Source: Heliocidaris erythrogramma
Lineage: Eukaryota; Echinodermata; Echinoidea; Camarodonta; Echinometridae
Assembly (NCBI GenBank): GCA_025617745.1
Contig: CM046858.1
Location: 34,914,598-34,978,597 of the forward strand
Direction of reading: 5' to 3'
Length of the DNA stretch: 64,000 nt
The position numbers and the translations under genes are program-made. The notes under the pieces were generated by a model, which saw only the letters and a list, made by a program, of their open reading frames with translations, searched no databases and was not told where the DNA came from. How positions within the stretch are numbered: position 1 is the stretch's first letter; each line of letters starts with the position of its first letter. This document shows, piece by piece, positions 23,346 through 34,394 of this stretch.

Positions 23346-24436
23346 AGAGTATAGAATTCCAAAACATATAACATTTTTCCAATTAAAGTTAATGATAACT
23401 TACATAATAAAGATGAAATAAATGTTTGCTTTTGCACAACAAATCAATGATACATTACACATCATCAGTGAATATTGTTGTTTACTTTATCCCTTTCTGA
23501 TACGATGTTCCACCTCCCGGAGATTGACCCATTGCATTCACATGACTTTATATTCCTTTTTCAAGAGGAAAATAATATGTTTGTGGAACCCACAGCAAAT
23601 TTATAATGAACCATGATATATATAAATGTTATAATGTTCATAAATCATATAACATTTTTCCAATTAAAGATAATGATAACTTATATAATAAAGATGAAAT
23701 AAAGTTTTGCTTTTGCACAACAAATCAATAAAACCCCAAGATATCAAAGATATTTTTAACCATTGATATAATTATTATGATTTTTTAACCATTGATATAT
23801 TATGCAATATTGCAAATTGTAACTTACATTTTCGGTTCAATCTGATTCAGCATTATTTAAATAATGTTAAAGTATAGAGTTAAAAAATGATGATTAATAT
23901 CCTTGAATAATTTTGCAGAATGAGTACAATAATTTCATTTGTAGACTTTTATTTTTTTTTTTTTTACCTTGATGTATTAGTGTGCTTTAATAGTATTTCG
24001 TTGCTCTGATAATAAGCTCCACATTAGCATCAACCTGCATACATGTTAAAAGAGAGGTTTTTAATCATCCACAAGTTCTGTGTCTCTGACAGTGAAGGCC
24101 CGATCAGACCATGGAGGTACTATAGTACATCCTTGATCAGACTTCATCGATGTTCACTAATATAAAAATATTGCATGTGCATGGTCTATCATGCACTATA
24201 CTGGATTATGTGCACGACAGATACTAAATTATCCCGAGTGCAGTTTTTTTTTTTTTTTTGTATAATTATAGACCGGCAGGAGGGATAATTTTGTATTTGG
24301 AGTTCATATAGTCCGGTAATGGTGCATAAATAGAACATGCACTGCAAATAGACCCCTGGATCTATAGCTGTTATTGTTTATTAGGGCCGGGCCCTAGGTC
24401 TAGTACGGGATTCCCCGTGCAAAAATCAAAGTTATT
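23346..24436. other. AT-rich sequence with a ~85-bp direct repeat
   Basis: ACATTTTTCCAATTAAAG...GCACAACAAATCAAT occurs at about 23371 and again at about 23652. The rest is AT-rich with T-runs. No gene was recognised. Confidence 0.5.
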
Positions 24437-25700
24437 AGTCCATGGGCCAGTAACCGAAAAGGTCCCCCCCCCCTTAGGCAAACTTTTAAATAATGTTTTT
24501 CTGTTAGCTAGGACCCTCAGCTATCAGGGGGGCGTTTCATGAAAGGACTTGTCAGATATTTTATCCGACAAATTTGCTCTCAGCCAATTAGATGCAAGGA
24601 TTTCAGTAGCTTATAACAGTTGTCGGATAAAATATCAGACAACTTCCTTTCATGAAACGCTCCCCGGAATCTGCTTGTTTGCCATAAAGTTGGTGGTGGG
24701 TGTGGCCACCAGGGCCGTTACCATGGTAACGGATCAAGAAAAATATGAATTTTAGGAAAGGTCATATAATTCCAATTCACGCATCTAAAAATACTTGGTG
24801 AGCATCCTGATATATGTATTTTAAGGTGCCCAATCGATTTCGATTGCAACCATAATCAGAGCCATTTAAAGTCATGGGCGTGTCAAAAAATGACCGTTAC
24901 TATGGAACCGGTACCATAAAAAGCGGGTATTTTTGACAACTTTCTAAACTTATAAATATAAAATAGCCAAAAAGGTGTATGCACAAGCCTAAAGTATGTT
25001 TTCCTATTAGATAGGACCCTGAGCTATCAAAATGTACAGTTGGTGGTGGGTGTGGCCTGTAGGACAGTTACTATGGTAACACATCAAAAATAATGGATGC
25101 TTAGAAAATACTGCATCTTTGTAATTCAATAGCTATAAAAATATGGTAAGTATCCCATTATGTGTATTTCAAGCTGCCTGATAGATTGCAATCACAATCT
25201 GAGCCATTTAAAGTCATGGGCGTGTCAAAAAAGGCCGTTGCTATGGAAACTGTCCAACAAAAAGCTGTTATTTGTGAAAATATCTATAACTAACCATTAC
25301 AAAATAGAAAGAAAAAGGTGTCTGCACAGTCTTTCATAATGTTTTTATATTTTTTTTATATATATTTGTCATTTAGCAGTATAAAATATATGGTAAGGCC
25401 TCTAATATATGTATTTCAAGCTGCCCCACTTATTCCAACCACAATCTGAGTCAGTTGAAGTCATGAGCGTGTAAAAAAAGGCCGTTGCTATGGAAACTGT
25501 CCCTCAAAATACTGATTTGTGGAAAATATCTATGATTTATTAATACAAAATAGAAAACAACTGTCTGCACAATCTTAAATCATATTTTTCTGTTAGCTAG
25601 GACCTTCAGCTCTCATATTCTTCTTATTTCACATAAAGTTGGTCGTGGGCGTGACCACTAGGGTTGTTACCATGGTAACACACCAAGGAATTGAATTTTA
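24437..25700 (+). repeat. Inner arm (left) of the inverted repeat: X-box monomer array
   Basis: Tandem ~175-bp monomers each carry an X-box-like palindrome: 24717 (GTTACCATGGTAAC), 24895, 25067, 25237, 25484 and 25666, spaced 178, 172, 170, 247 and 182 bp. Next to each motif lies a GGC..GTGGCC or GGGCGTGTC block. The arm is the reverse complement of 31910-33150; the stretch 25484-25690 looks about 93 percent identical to its partner. It begins at ATAGTCCATGGGCCA-like sequence and a C-run ending CCCCTTAGGCA, mirrored at the right arm's outer edge. Confidence 0.85.
24529..24666. mobile_element. GGGGCGTTTCATGAAA MITE
   Basis: Inverted ends GGGGCGTTTCATGAAAGGAC and GTCGGATAAAATATC/GATATTTTATCCGAC, with the core CTCAGCCAATTAGATGCAAG. 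It interrupts an X-box monomer. A second, more diverged member lies at 49785-49918. Confidence 0.75.
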
Positions 25701-26686
25701 ATATGGCACGAAAAAGAGACATGATAACGAAGCTTTTCGACCTGCACTCATCAGGTTACCACGCAGGTATATAACAAATTACTTGAAATCAACTATATTA
25801 TACTCGATGAACCCGGACGCAACCCAGACGCCGTAATTTTAGAACAATCGCAAAGCTTGGACGAACTCCTTTTGTCTGCAGAGAAGGGGTTCGTGCGATT
25901 GAATGTAGGCGGCTTCCAGAAAGCGTAAATGCGCTGGAGTTCTGGCCCGGGACATAATTGAGAATTGATCGTCGGTATAGCTTAGTGCGCAAGCTGGATT
26001 GTTCCGCAAATGGAGACCAATCGCTGAATCGCATTTGGCTATCTTTGGTCTGTTAGCGTGCATTTCAGATTTGCAGGCACGGACGGGCTGCGTGCGCTGA
26101 TTGGTTGTACGGTTCCGAATAGTCGAGGGGACGTGTTGTTTAATGCGATCAGCCAACCGCTGAGAAGTACGGCCCACGTACCTGGCATCGCACCGGCACT
26201 GAAATTGGTAAATAACATTACTCAAGTGGGGGGAGGGTAGTACATCCTTGCTAGTTGACGGTAGCATCCTGTTTGTAGAAAACACAATGCGTGTCGAAAC
26301 CGCGTAATAGCAACGCGACACTGCGTGTTTGATCTGACTGGCGTATTTGTCAGATACCTTACCCCTCCAGGGTAGTTTGAGATATATGGGGCATTTGGCA
26401 GGTCCAAATCTGGTGTCAGATTTGGAATTGTGCCACCAGCGTCCGTGCCAGAAGTCCAGCGCATTTACGCTTTCTGTGCAGACAAAAGGAGTTCGTCCAA
26501 GCTTTGCGATTGTTCTGAAATTACGACGTCTGGGTTGCGTCCGGGTTCATCGAGTATAATATAGTTGATTTCAAGTAATTTGTTATATACCTGCATGATA
26601 ACCTGATGAGTGCAGGTAGAAAGCTTCGTGATCATGTCTCTTTCTCGTGCCATATTGAAATTTTGTAGTACCAAGAAATTGTTTGT
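25701..26686 (-). mobile_element. Penelope-like retroelement (GIY-YIG end), 5'-truncated with an inverted 5' copy
   Basis: A 13-bp target duplication, GAATTGAATTTTA, flanks the insertion (25688-25700 and 26687-26699) within the X-box arm. A minus-strand frame (26321-25839, 160 codons) encodes PSPHLSNVIYQFQCRCDARY, then VGRTSQRLADRIKQH. This is the GIY-YIG endonuclease core with the paired cysteines seen in Penelope-like elements. The N-terminal reverse transcriptase is missing, as expected for 5' truncation. About 180 bp of the element's 3' end (25701-25880) recur inverted at 26475-26655. Terminal repeats in either orientation are a known feature of Penelope-like insertions. The inverted ends could be misread as the TIRs of a DNA transposon. 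Confidence 0.75.
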
Positions 26687-26745
26687 GAATTGAATTTTAG
26701 AAAATACTATATATCTGTAATTCAACATCACAAAACAATTGTAAT

Positions 26746-27237
26746 TATTTTTATAAAGTTAATTACTGACTGCACTGCTAACTGCAATTAATGTGTCGGT
26801 ATTGAGTTCACGGTCATCTGTGAAATGATAAGTGAGGTAAAGTGTCCACACCCAGTTGACATGAGTGAGAGCTACATGTTTTCCACTTACTCTCTGCAAG
26901 GACTTCTATAAATGGATGCCATTAGTAATCAGAAGTTAGAGAGCATCCTTTGGATAGAGGTACAGAACATTTTCAGCAGAATTCCTCTTGCAGCAACACC
27001 CGCTACTTTGGATGAGGTTGAGGATTACCCATCAATCAGAGTTATCATGCAGAACAGATACAATAAGGCATTGACAGACTTCAGAACTACATACCAAGCT
27101 ATACTATGTAAACTTGAATTCCCTGTAGGGTGAAGTGAGGATTCACTCATCTTCATCCTAACCATAGAGACATTACTCAAGTATTGCAAAAAATGTATTC
27201 TCTTCTAACATCGTGCTGGAGTTATAGATGACACTTA
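26746..27237. other. Spacer between inverted-repeat arms, left part
   Basis: A plus-strand frame at 26912-27133 (73 codons, MDAISNQKLESILW...) has ordinary amino-acid composition but no recognised domain or partner exon. I do not assign a function. Confidence 0.3.
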
Positions 27238-27371
27238 CAGTTAACAACAAAATTATTCATACCCCTTGGAAAATTATAGTTTTTTGCATTTTTCCTAAAA
27301 ATGAATGGTTAAATGAAGTTACTTGCACATCACTTGAATACATTTAGTTATCATCTGCAAATGAATGCCGT

Positions 27372-29598
27372 TTCCGGTTTCACCTCATTTGCATAACAAT
27401 AGAAAAGGTGAGTTATCCAAACTGGGCGATGTTCAAAATTATTCATACCCTTGGTGATTTATTGACTTTGTCAATCAGTATGAATCCGATCCTTGTGATT
27501 AATGCTTGTAATTCACTTTATTTTAATACACCGTCACAAGGCTTCCGGAGGGGTCTCTGCTGGGATATCAGGCCAGTACCTGTTCTCCAATGGCTCAATC
27601 TCCTTGAGGATGTGTCCACACATGCCTTCACCTGACCTTCAGGGAGTTCATTAGATTTCGTGTCCTACAGGTGATGCAGTTATCGACTTCATGATGACAG
27701 GACTATGATTTTGAAATTTTCGGTCATTTATTCCATGCATTTTAATGAAAATTCTGTATCTACTTATGAAGCAAAGCACCATTGCTGAAGAGCCCTTCCC
27801 TTTTGCACTGCCTGTGGGAGGGTTCACCTTTATTCATTGGCCCCATTCTTCATCAGAGTGCTCAGGAAGGCCATGTTGGTGATATTAAAGTCATTGCATG
27901 ACTCTAACGTCAGGTCACTATGAATAACAGTATGTAACCTTTGAGTACCATACACATCCCACATTGACTGTTACTGTATATCAATCTTCATATGGTATAG
28001 TCTTTGTATCTTTGGTATGAAAGCTACAATCCTTGATATCAAAATGAATGTAAACCAAATTTATACCATATGCCCTCCATGCCCTCCATGTACTGACACA
28101 CAATGATCTTCATTTATCATATTGGGTGCAAAGGATATATACAATTGTGTGTCATCAGCATAAGTGTGACACTGAACTTCTGGAAAGTTCGACCGAATCT
28201 CGTGAACTAGTCCACTAGCATACAGTGTGAAAAGGAGTGGACCCAAACAAGAGCCTTGTGGTACTCCAAACCGTAAATTAAACTCCCTAGACGAGACACC
28301 ATCCACTTCAACCCTCAGTTTCTTATCTTCTAGGTACGACTTTAACCGTGATAACGCCCCATCTGTTATTCCAAACCGAGTTTCAAGATTGTCTTCCAAA
28401 ATTTCGTGTTTGATTAAGTCGAAAGCTGCACTCATGTGCAGTAGTATTACAAAGACAACCTGCTGCTTATTCATTGACAAAAGCAGGTCATTTTTAGCCT
28501 AAAAATAAGGCGGTTTCTGTACTATGGTGTTTTCTATATGCTGACTGTAAAGGTGGCAGAAGATCATTGTTGGAAAGATGTTTTTGAAGTTGATACCCTA
28601 CTGCAACTTCAACTAGCTTAGAAACATATTACAAATTACTCACAGGTCTTAAATTCGTAAATTGCAAATCAGCACCAGGTTTTTTCATTAGCGGCTTAAC
28701 TATTGCCAATTTCCAATGTGAATGAAACTGTTCATGTACAAGAGAGAAATTTAAAAGTTTAGTTAAAATAGGTAACAAAATATCGATACAATCTACAACC
28801 AAATTGGCAGGGACAGGATCCAAAGAACAGGACTTTTCGTTTGACTTGATGACCATCTTTCTAACATCACCTTCAGACAATGGAGAAAATTCCGGTTTCA
28901 CCTCATTTGCATAACAATAGAAAAGGTGCGTTATCCAAACTGGGCGATGTTCAAAATTATTCATACCCTTGGTGATTTATTGACTTTGTCAATCAGTATG
29001 AATCCGATCCTTGTGATTAATGCTTGTAATTCACTTTATATTAATACACCGTCACAAGGCTTCCGGAGGGGTCTCTGCTGGGATATCAGACCAGTACCTG
29101 TTCTCCAATGGCTCAATCTCCTTGAGGATGTGTCCACACATGCCTTCACCTGACCTTCAGGGAGTTCATTAGATTTCGTGTCCTACAGGTGATGCAGTTA
29201 TCGACTTCCTGATGACAGGACTATGATTTTGAAATTTTCGGTCATTTATTCCATGCATTTTAATGAAAATTCTGTATCTACTTATGAAGCAAAGCACCAT
29301 TGCTGAAGAGCCCTTCCCTTTTGCACTGCCTGTGGGAGGGTTCACCTTTATTCATTGGCCCCATTCTTCATCAGAGTGCTCAGGAAGGCCATGTTGGTGA
29401 TATTAAAGTCATTGCATGACTCTAACGTCAGGTCACTATGAATAACAGTATGTAACCTTTGGGTACCATACACATCCCACATTGACTGTTACTGTATATC
29501 AATCTTCATATGGTATAGTCTTTGTATCTTTGGTATGAAAGCTACAATCCTTGATATCAAAATGAATGTAAACCAAATTTATACCATATGCCCTCCAT
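27372..29598. repeat. Internal duplication bracketing a captured LINE piece (copy 2)
   Basis: 27372-28080 is repeated as 28890-29598 at an offset of 1518 bp, nearly identical. Between them lies 28093-28889, which is LINE sequence. The right junction shares TT with the LINE; at the left junction the phrase GCCCTCCAT is doubled. Confidence 0.85.
28093..28889 (-). mobile_element. CR1/L2-like LINE fragment, copy B
   Basis: It covers the RT region from KSCSLDPVPANLV to the catalytic [14 protein letters not shown] and lies in the same orientation as 22171-22951, at about 97 percent identity. It lacks target-site duplications or a 3' tail of its own, so it did not arrive by ordinary LINE integration. 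Its limits coincide with the transposon duplication. Confidence 0.85.
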
Positions 29599-30410
29599 GT
29601 TACCAGCTGCAGTGCACAAAATGCTACCACTTTGACAGTGCACTGGAACATAAAGATCAGTATTTTAAGCTTCACTAGAGTACCCACTTGCAGGTGTCCA
29701 TATCAAAAATGTGTCAATCAGTGTAACTGAATAAACTGATAAAATTGGCACCATCCAACCTTTAGACAACTACCATGGCCTCCCTAAACATTCTTAATAA
29801 TAATGGAACAAAAGTATCAGGAAATACCTTCCCTTGACAGTGCCTCTAGGGAAGTCTCTCCAGGAAGAGTGCTTTGTTTCAACTTAGATACAGAATTGTC
29901 ATTAAAATGTAAGGAATATTAACGAAAATATCAATATCATAGTCCTATCCTCATGACGTCTAAAACTACACCACCTGCAAACACAAAATCTGCTTTAAAT
30001 CCATCGAATCCCCTGAAGACCAGGTGATGGCATGTGTGGACAACATCCTCAAGGAGATTGGGCCATTGGAGACCAGGTATTGGCCTGATATCTCAGTAGA
30101 GACCTCCAGAAGCATTGTGACAGTGCGAAGAAAGTGTTACGAGCATTAATCACAAGGACTGGATTCATACTGATTGACAAAGTCAATAGATCACCAAGGG
30201 TATGAATAATTTTGAACATCCCCCAGTTTGGATAATTCACCTTTTCTATTGTTATGCAAATGAGGTGAAACCAGAAACAGCATTCATTTGCAGATGATAA
30301 CTAAATGTATTCAAGTGATGTGCAATTAAATTCAGTTAACCATTCATTTTTAGGAAAAATGCAAAAAACTATAATTTTCCAAGGGGTATGAATAATTTTG
30401 TTGTTAACTG

Positions 30411-31029
30411 TATATCTCCATCCTTAGTTCTGACTTTATTCTGCCAAACCAAACCGAGGGAGATTGGATAATCTCCTCACCATGACCTTCTTAGCCTTCA
30501 AGCCAGATAAGAGTGCCTCACATATAAGACTTGTAAGAATCTCCAGGCAGGTAACAGCACTTCAGTCCTGGACTTGATCTATGATGAGGCACCCAAAAGT
30601 TTAATTCTTTGGCCCTGTTTCTGATGAAGTCCAAATCCTAGACCACCTTGGTCATGCTGTTAATCCTTAATGAACATGCAGATTTCTTATGGGTAGGATT
30701 AGGGGGAAAATGCTAAATTCTATTCCAATCTCCTCAGATTTATTTCAAGTAGACAGGTTTAGCTACAGACCAACACGTTTATCATCTTATGAATACATTA
30801 GGTTCTGTGACTGAGGTGAATCCATCTATTAAGCCTCCATTGCATTCCTCCCTCTTAACGCCAAGGCATAGAGGTGGAAGCATAGAGGTGGAGGCATAAC
30901 TACTCAAGTACAGCTAACCAGTTAAGATCAGCTGTTGTTACTGCAACGGTCCCACACATGGACACCCACATCTTGCCCGGAGCTATCCAAACACGGAGAA
31001 CAGTTAAACAATGTCTTTGCAACATAATT
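30411..31029. other. Spacer between inverted-repeat arms, right part
   Basis: Non-repetitive sequence; no coding frame or motif was recognised. Confidence 0.4.
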
Positions 31030-31909
31030 GCTGCTGTGTAATAACAAAAATCTGTCACCTTTTTAAAGAAATTGCTCAGGTTTCATAACTACCATGGCAA
31101 CAACCCTGTTTTAACATTACTATGGCCTTAAGTGATTCGGATTATGACTGTAATAAGGCAGTTTATGATATGTATATCAAGACCAATATTTTGTGTTTTC
31201 TATTGTTAAAACAGAATATATATGCCATTTTCAAACAACTTCCAATATGTTGATGGTGCGTTGCCATTGTAATGGGGCTGGTGCTCACACCCACGATATC
31301 GGCGTCAGTTTGAGACCAAACGGATAATAAGAATTATAATCTTTTTACCTGACTGTGACCTTGAAAGCACACCAAAAAATTGCACTCAAAAGAGCTGCTT
31401 GAAATGGATGTAATGCCTACTAAACATTTTCACGTTGTTGAATCATTATTTTATTTATTATTTATTTATTATTATTATCTTATTACCATGGTAACAGCCC
31501 GAGTGGTCGCCCGACATCCACCTTTGTGGCAGTCAGGGAGGATATGATATCCAGGGTCCTAGCTGACGTACAGGGGGAAAAACATCATTTCAGGTTGTGC
31601 AGACACTTACTTTATAAAGTGCATTGGATAGTTACAGATTTTTTCACTAATATTTATTAATTCACCATAACGTTTCTATAGCAACAACCATGTTTTGACA
31701 TGACGGTGACTTCCAATGACTCAGATTTAGCTGACAGATAAACATCATTTTAGGCTGTACATACACTTGTTCTTTGTTTTGTGTTGAATAGTTACAGAAA
31801 TATTCAATTTTTATCATACTGGTTCTATAGCAACAGCTATGTTTTGACATGACAGTGACTTCCAATGTCCCTGATTCTACTTGCAATCAAAACAAAAAAA
31901 ATATATGTA
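31030..31909 (-). repeat. Diverged X-box monomers
   Basis: Older-looking monomers continue the array inwards, with motifs at 31088 (ACTACCATGGCAAC), 31482 (ATTACCATGGTAAC), 31672 (GTTTCTATAGCAAC) and 31821. Their spacing is less regular than in 31983-33061. Confidence 0.65.
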
Positions 31910-33150
31910 GATGGTTACAATTTGTTTTTGTGATATTGAATTACAGATATATGTTATTTTCTAAAATTCCATTCCTTGGTGTGTTACCATGGTAACAACC
32001 CTAGTGGTCACGCCCACTACCAACTTTATGTAAAATAGGAAGAATATGAGAGCTGAGGGTCCTAGCTAACAGGAAAACATGATTTAAGATTGTGCAGACA
32101 GTTGTTTTCTATTTTGTATTGATAAATCATAGATATTTTCCACAAATATCAGCATTTTGTGGGACCGTTTCCATAGCAACGGCCCTTTTTTACACGCCCA
32201 TGACTTCAAATTACTCAGATTGTGGTTGGAATCAGTGGGGCAGCTTGAAATACATATATTAGAGTCCTTACCATGTATATTTTATGCTGCTAAATGACAA
32301 ATATACGCTATTTTCTAATTTCCAGTATTTTGTTATGTTACCATACTAACGGCCCCAGCGGCCATGCCCACCATGAACTCTATGGAAAACAGGCAGATTA
32401 TGAGAGCTGAGGGTCCTAGCTAACAGAAAAACATGATTTAAGATTGTGCAGACAGTTGTTTTCTATTTTGTATTGATAAATCATAGATATTTTCCACAAA
32501 TATCAGCATTTTGTGGGATCGTTTCCATAGCAACGGCCCTTTTTTACACGCCCATGACTTCAATGACTCAGATTGTGGTTGGAATCAGTGGGGCAGCTTG
32601 AAATACATATATTAGAGGCCTTACCATGTATTTGATGCTGTTAAATGACAAATATACGGTATTTTCTAAATTCCAGTATTTCGTTATGTGTTACCATGGT
32701 AACGGCCCTAGCGGCCACGCCCACCATGAACTCTATGGCAAACAGGCAGATTATGAGAGCTGAGGGTCCTAGCTAACAGAAAAACATGAATAAGATTGTG
32801 TAGACACCTCTCTGTCTATTTTATACTGATAAGTTTAGATATTTTTCCAAAATATAAACTTTTTATGGTACCGTTTCCATAGTAACGGCCATTTTTTGAC
32901 ATGACCGTGACTTCAAATGACCTAGATTTTTATTTCAATCATTCAGGAAACTCAAAATACATATATTTAGATGCTTACCAGTTATTTTTCACATTTCTGA
33001 ATTAGAAATATTAGGTATTTTAGTAAATTCCTATATTTCCTTGATGCGTTGCCATGGTAACGGCTCTGGTGGCCACACCCACCACTAACTCTATGGCAAA
33101 CAGGCAGATTCACAAAAAAAATTGTGCCTAAGGGGGGGGGGGGGGGGTCT
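31910..33150 (-). repeat. Inner arm (right): regular X-box monomer array
   Basis: X-box-like motifs lie at 31983, 32167, 32337, 32521, 32690, 32873 and 33048, spaced 184, 170, 184, 169, 183 and 175 bp. Two monomer types alternate. One has GTTACCATGGTAAC followed by GGCC and CACGCCCAC; the other has GTTTCCATAGCAAC followed by GGCC and ACACGCCCATGAC. Together they form a ~355-bp higher-order unit repeated three times. The arm ends at GTGCCTAAG and a G-run of about 17. Confidence 0.9.
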
Positions 33151-33168
33151 ACGTTGGCCCATAGACTA

Positions 33169-33192
33169 TATAGTGCACGATCGTGCACTATA
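33169..33192. repeat. Perfect 24-bp palindrome
   Basis: TATAGTGCACGATCGTGCAC plus its last four bases is self-complementary about 33180/33181. It lies at the outer edge of the right X-box arm. Confidence 0.85.
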
Positions 33193-33691
33193 AAAAATGT
33201 TATGCGCGTCATGTGATGCAAATCAAACAAATCACAGCGCGTATTATACATACACTATTTTGTTATAAATAGTGTATTATACACTAATCGGTTATAGGGA
33301 ATTGGTATGTGACTGGCCCATCCATTCTGGAAACATACATGCAGGCAAGTTTTCTTAATACCGGTATTCAATATGATTATGATACATTATCAATACCTTG
33401 GCGAGTCCGACTTCCGATTGGTCGACCAAAGGATCCATGGAGACAAACTTTTGATGGGGTGGGCACTAATATCTTTATAGCTCAAAATCAGCTTTAGAGT
33501 ATTTAAAGTTTGTGAGTGAAAAAGAATGTTGACATGGTTTAGTCAAAACACTTCTAATATCTAGAAAGATTTGAGTTGAAAGCTCAGATTATATATATTA
33601 AGAATCTAACATTTGCTTGTATGTTGTTCAAATAAGGAATGTGTGGTAATTTTCAAATTCAAATAGTTTGTGATGTGAAACTCATGATTAA

Positions 33692-34308
33692 CCATGACAA
33701 CCATGACTCCCCAAAACCTGAGTTGAATCAAAAGAGTAAAATTCCCCCCCCCCCCCCAAAAAAAAAAAAAAAGAAGTAGAAAATGCAAAAAAATCATTAA
33801 AATCGGATTAAAAGATGAGAATTTATGGCATTTCAATGTTTTGCATTGTTTCATGAAACAGTGACATGCATAACATGGGCTGTATGCAAATTATTGAGCG
33901 GATGATGTCATAAGCTCACTTTTCCTTTTCTATTTCATTATATGAAATTTCAAATATTTCAATTTTCTGCTCCAAGAATATTAGTTTTGACTCCTCATGG
34001 AATTTGCAAGATCATCGTTATTATAACTTATAATCAAATAATACAATGAAGAGAATCTTTATACACATCTGTGAAAAAATTGAAATGTTTGAAATTTCAA
34101 ATAAGAGATTACAAAAGGAGAGTGAGCTTATGACATCACTACTTTACATACAGCCCATGTTATCCATATCACTGTTTCACGAAACTATGCAAAACTTCAA
34201 AATGTCGAAGCTTTCTTATTCTTATCCGATTTTGATTTTTTTCTGTTTTGTTTATTTAATTTTACTCTCTTGATTCAACTCAACTCATTATTTGGGTGGA
34301 CTTGGCCT
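33692..34308. mobile_element. TTAA-bordered hairpin MITE
   Basis: Two arms of about 290 bp face each other around 33995. The left arm (GAGTTGAATCAAAAGAGTAA, ATAACATGGGCTGTATG, GATGTCATAAGCTCAC) recurs inverted on the right with moderate divergence. TTAA stands at 33688 and 34309. The left arm has gained a C-run/A-run at 33744-33770 that the right arm lacks. Confidence 0.65.
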
Positions 34309-34394
34309 TTAAGGCAAACAAGCTGATTCTCATAGCTACGGGAAGAAATGATATGTTTAATTTGATATTGTTCTAATTCTGTTTAACATTTATT

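Larger units (their letters stand above)
27238..30410. mobile_element. Tc1-like non-autonomous element, copy 2, IR/DR type
   Basis: Same family as 13784-15896: TA on both sides, the identical tip CAGTTAACAACAAAATTATT, and the same doubled ATTCATACC motif in each inverted repeat. It sits in the spacer between the two X-box arms. Its left half is duplicated around a captured LINE fragment, which takes its length to 3173 bp. No transposase was recognised. Confidence 0.85.

Noticed and set aside
25839-26321. Host GIY-YIG nuclease gene
   Set aside because: Target-site duplication, inverted copies of the 3' end and the paired-cysteine GIY-YIG pattern fit a Penelope-like element better.
31983-33061. 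CRISPR-like array
   Set aside because: The unit is about 175 bp and diverges throughout; there are no short exact repeats with unique spacers, and the DNA is animal.
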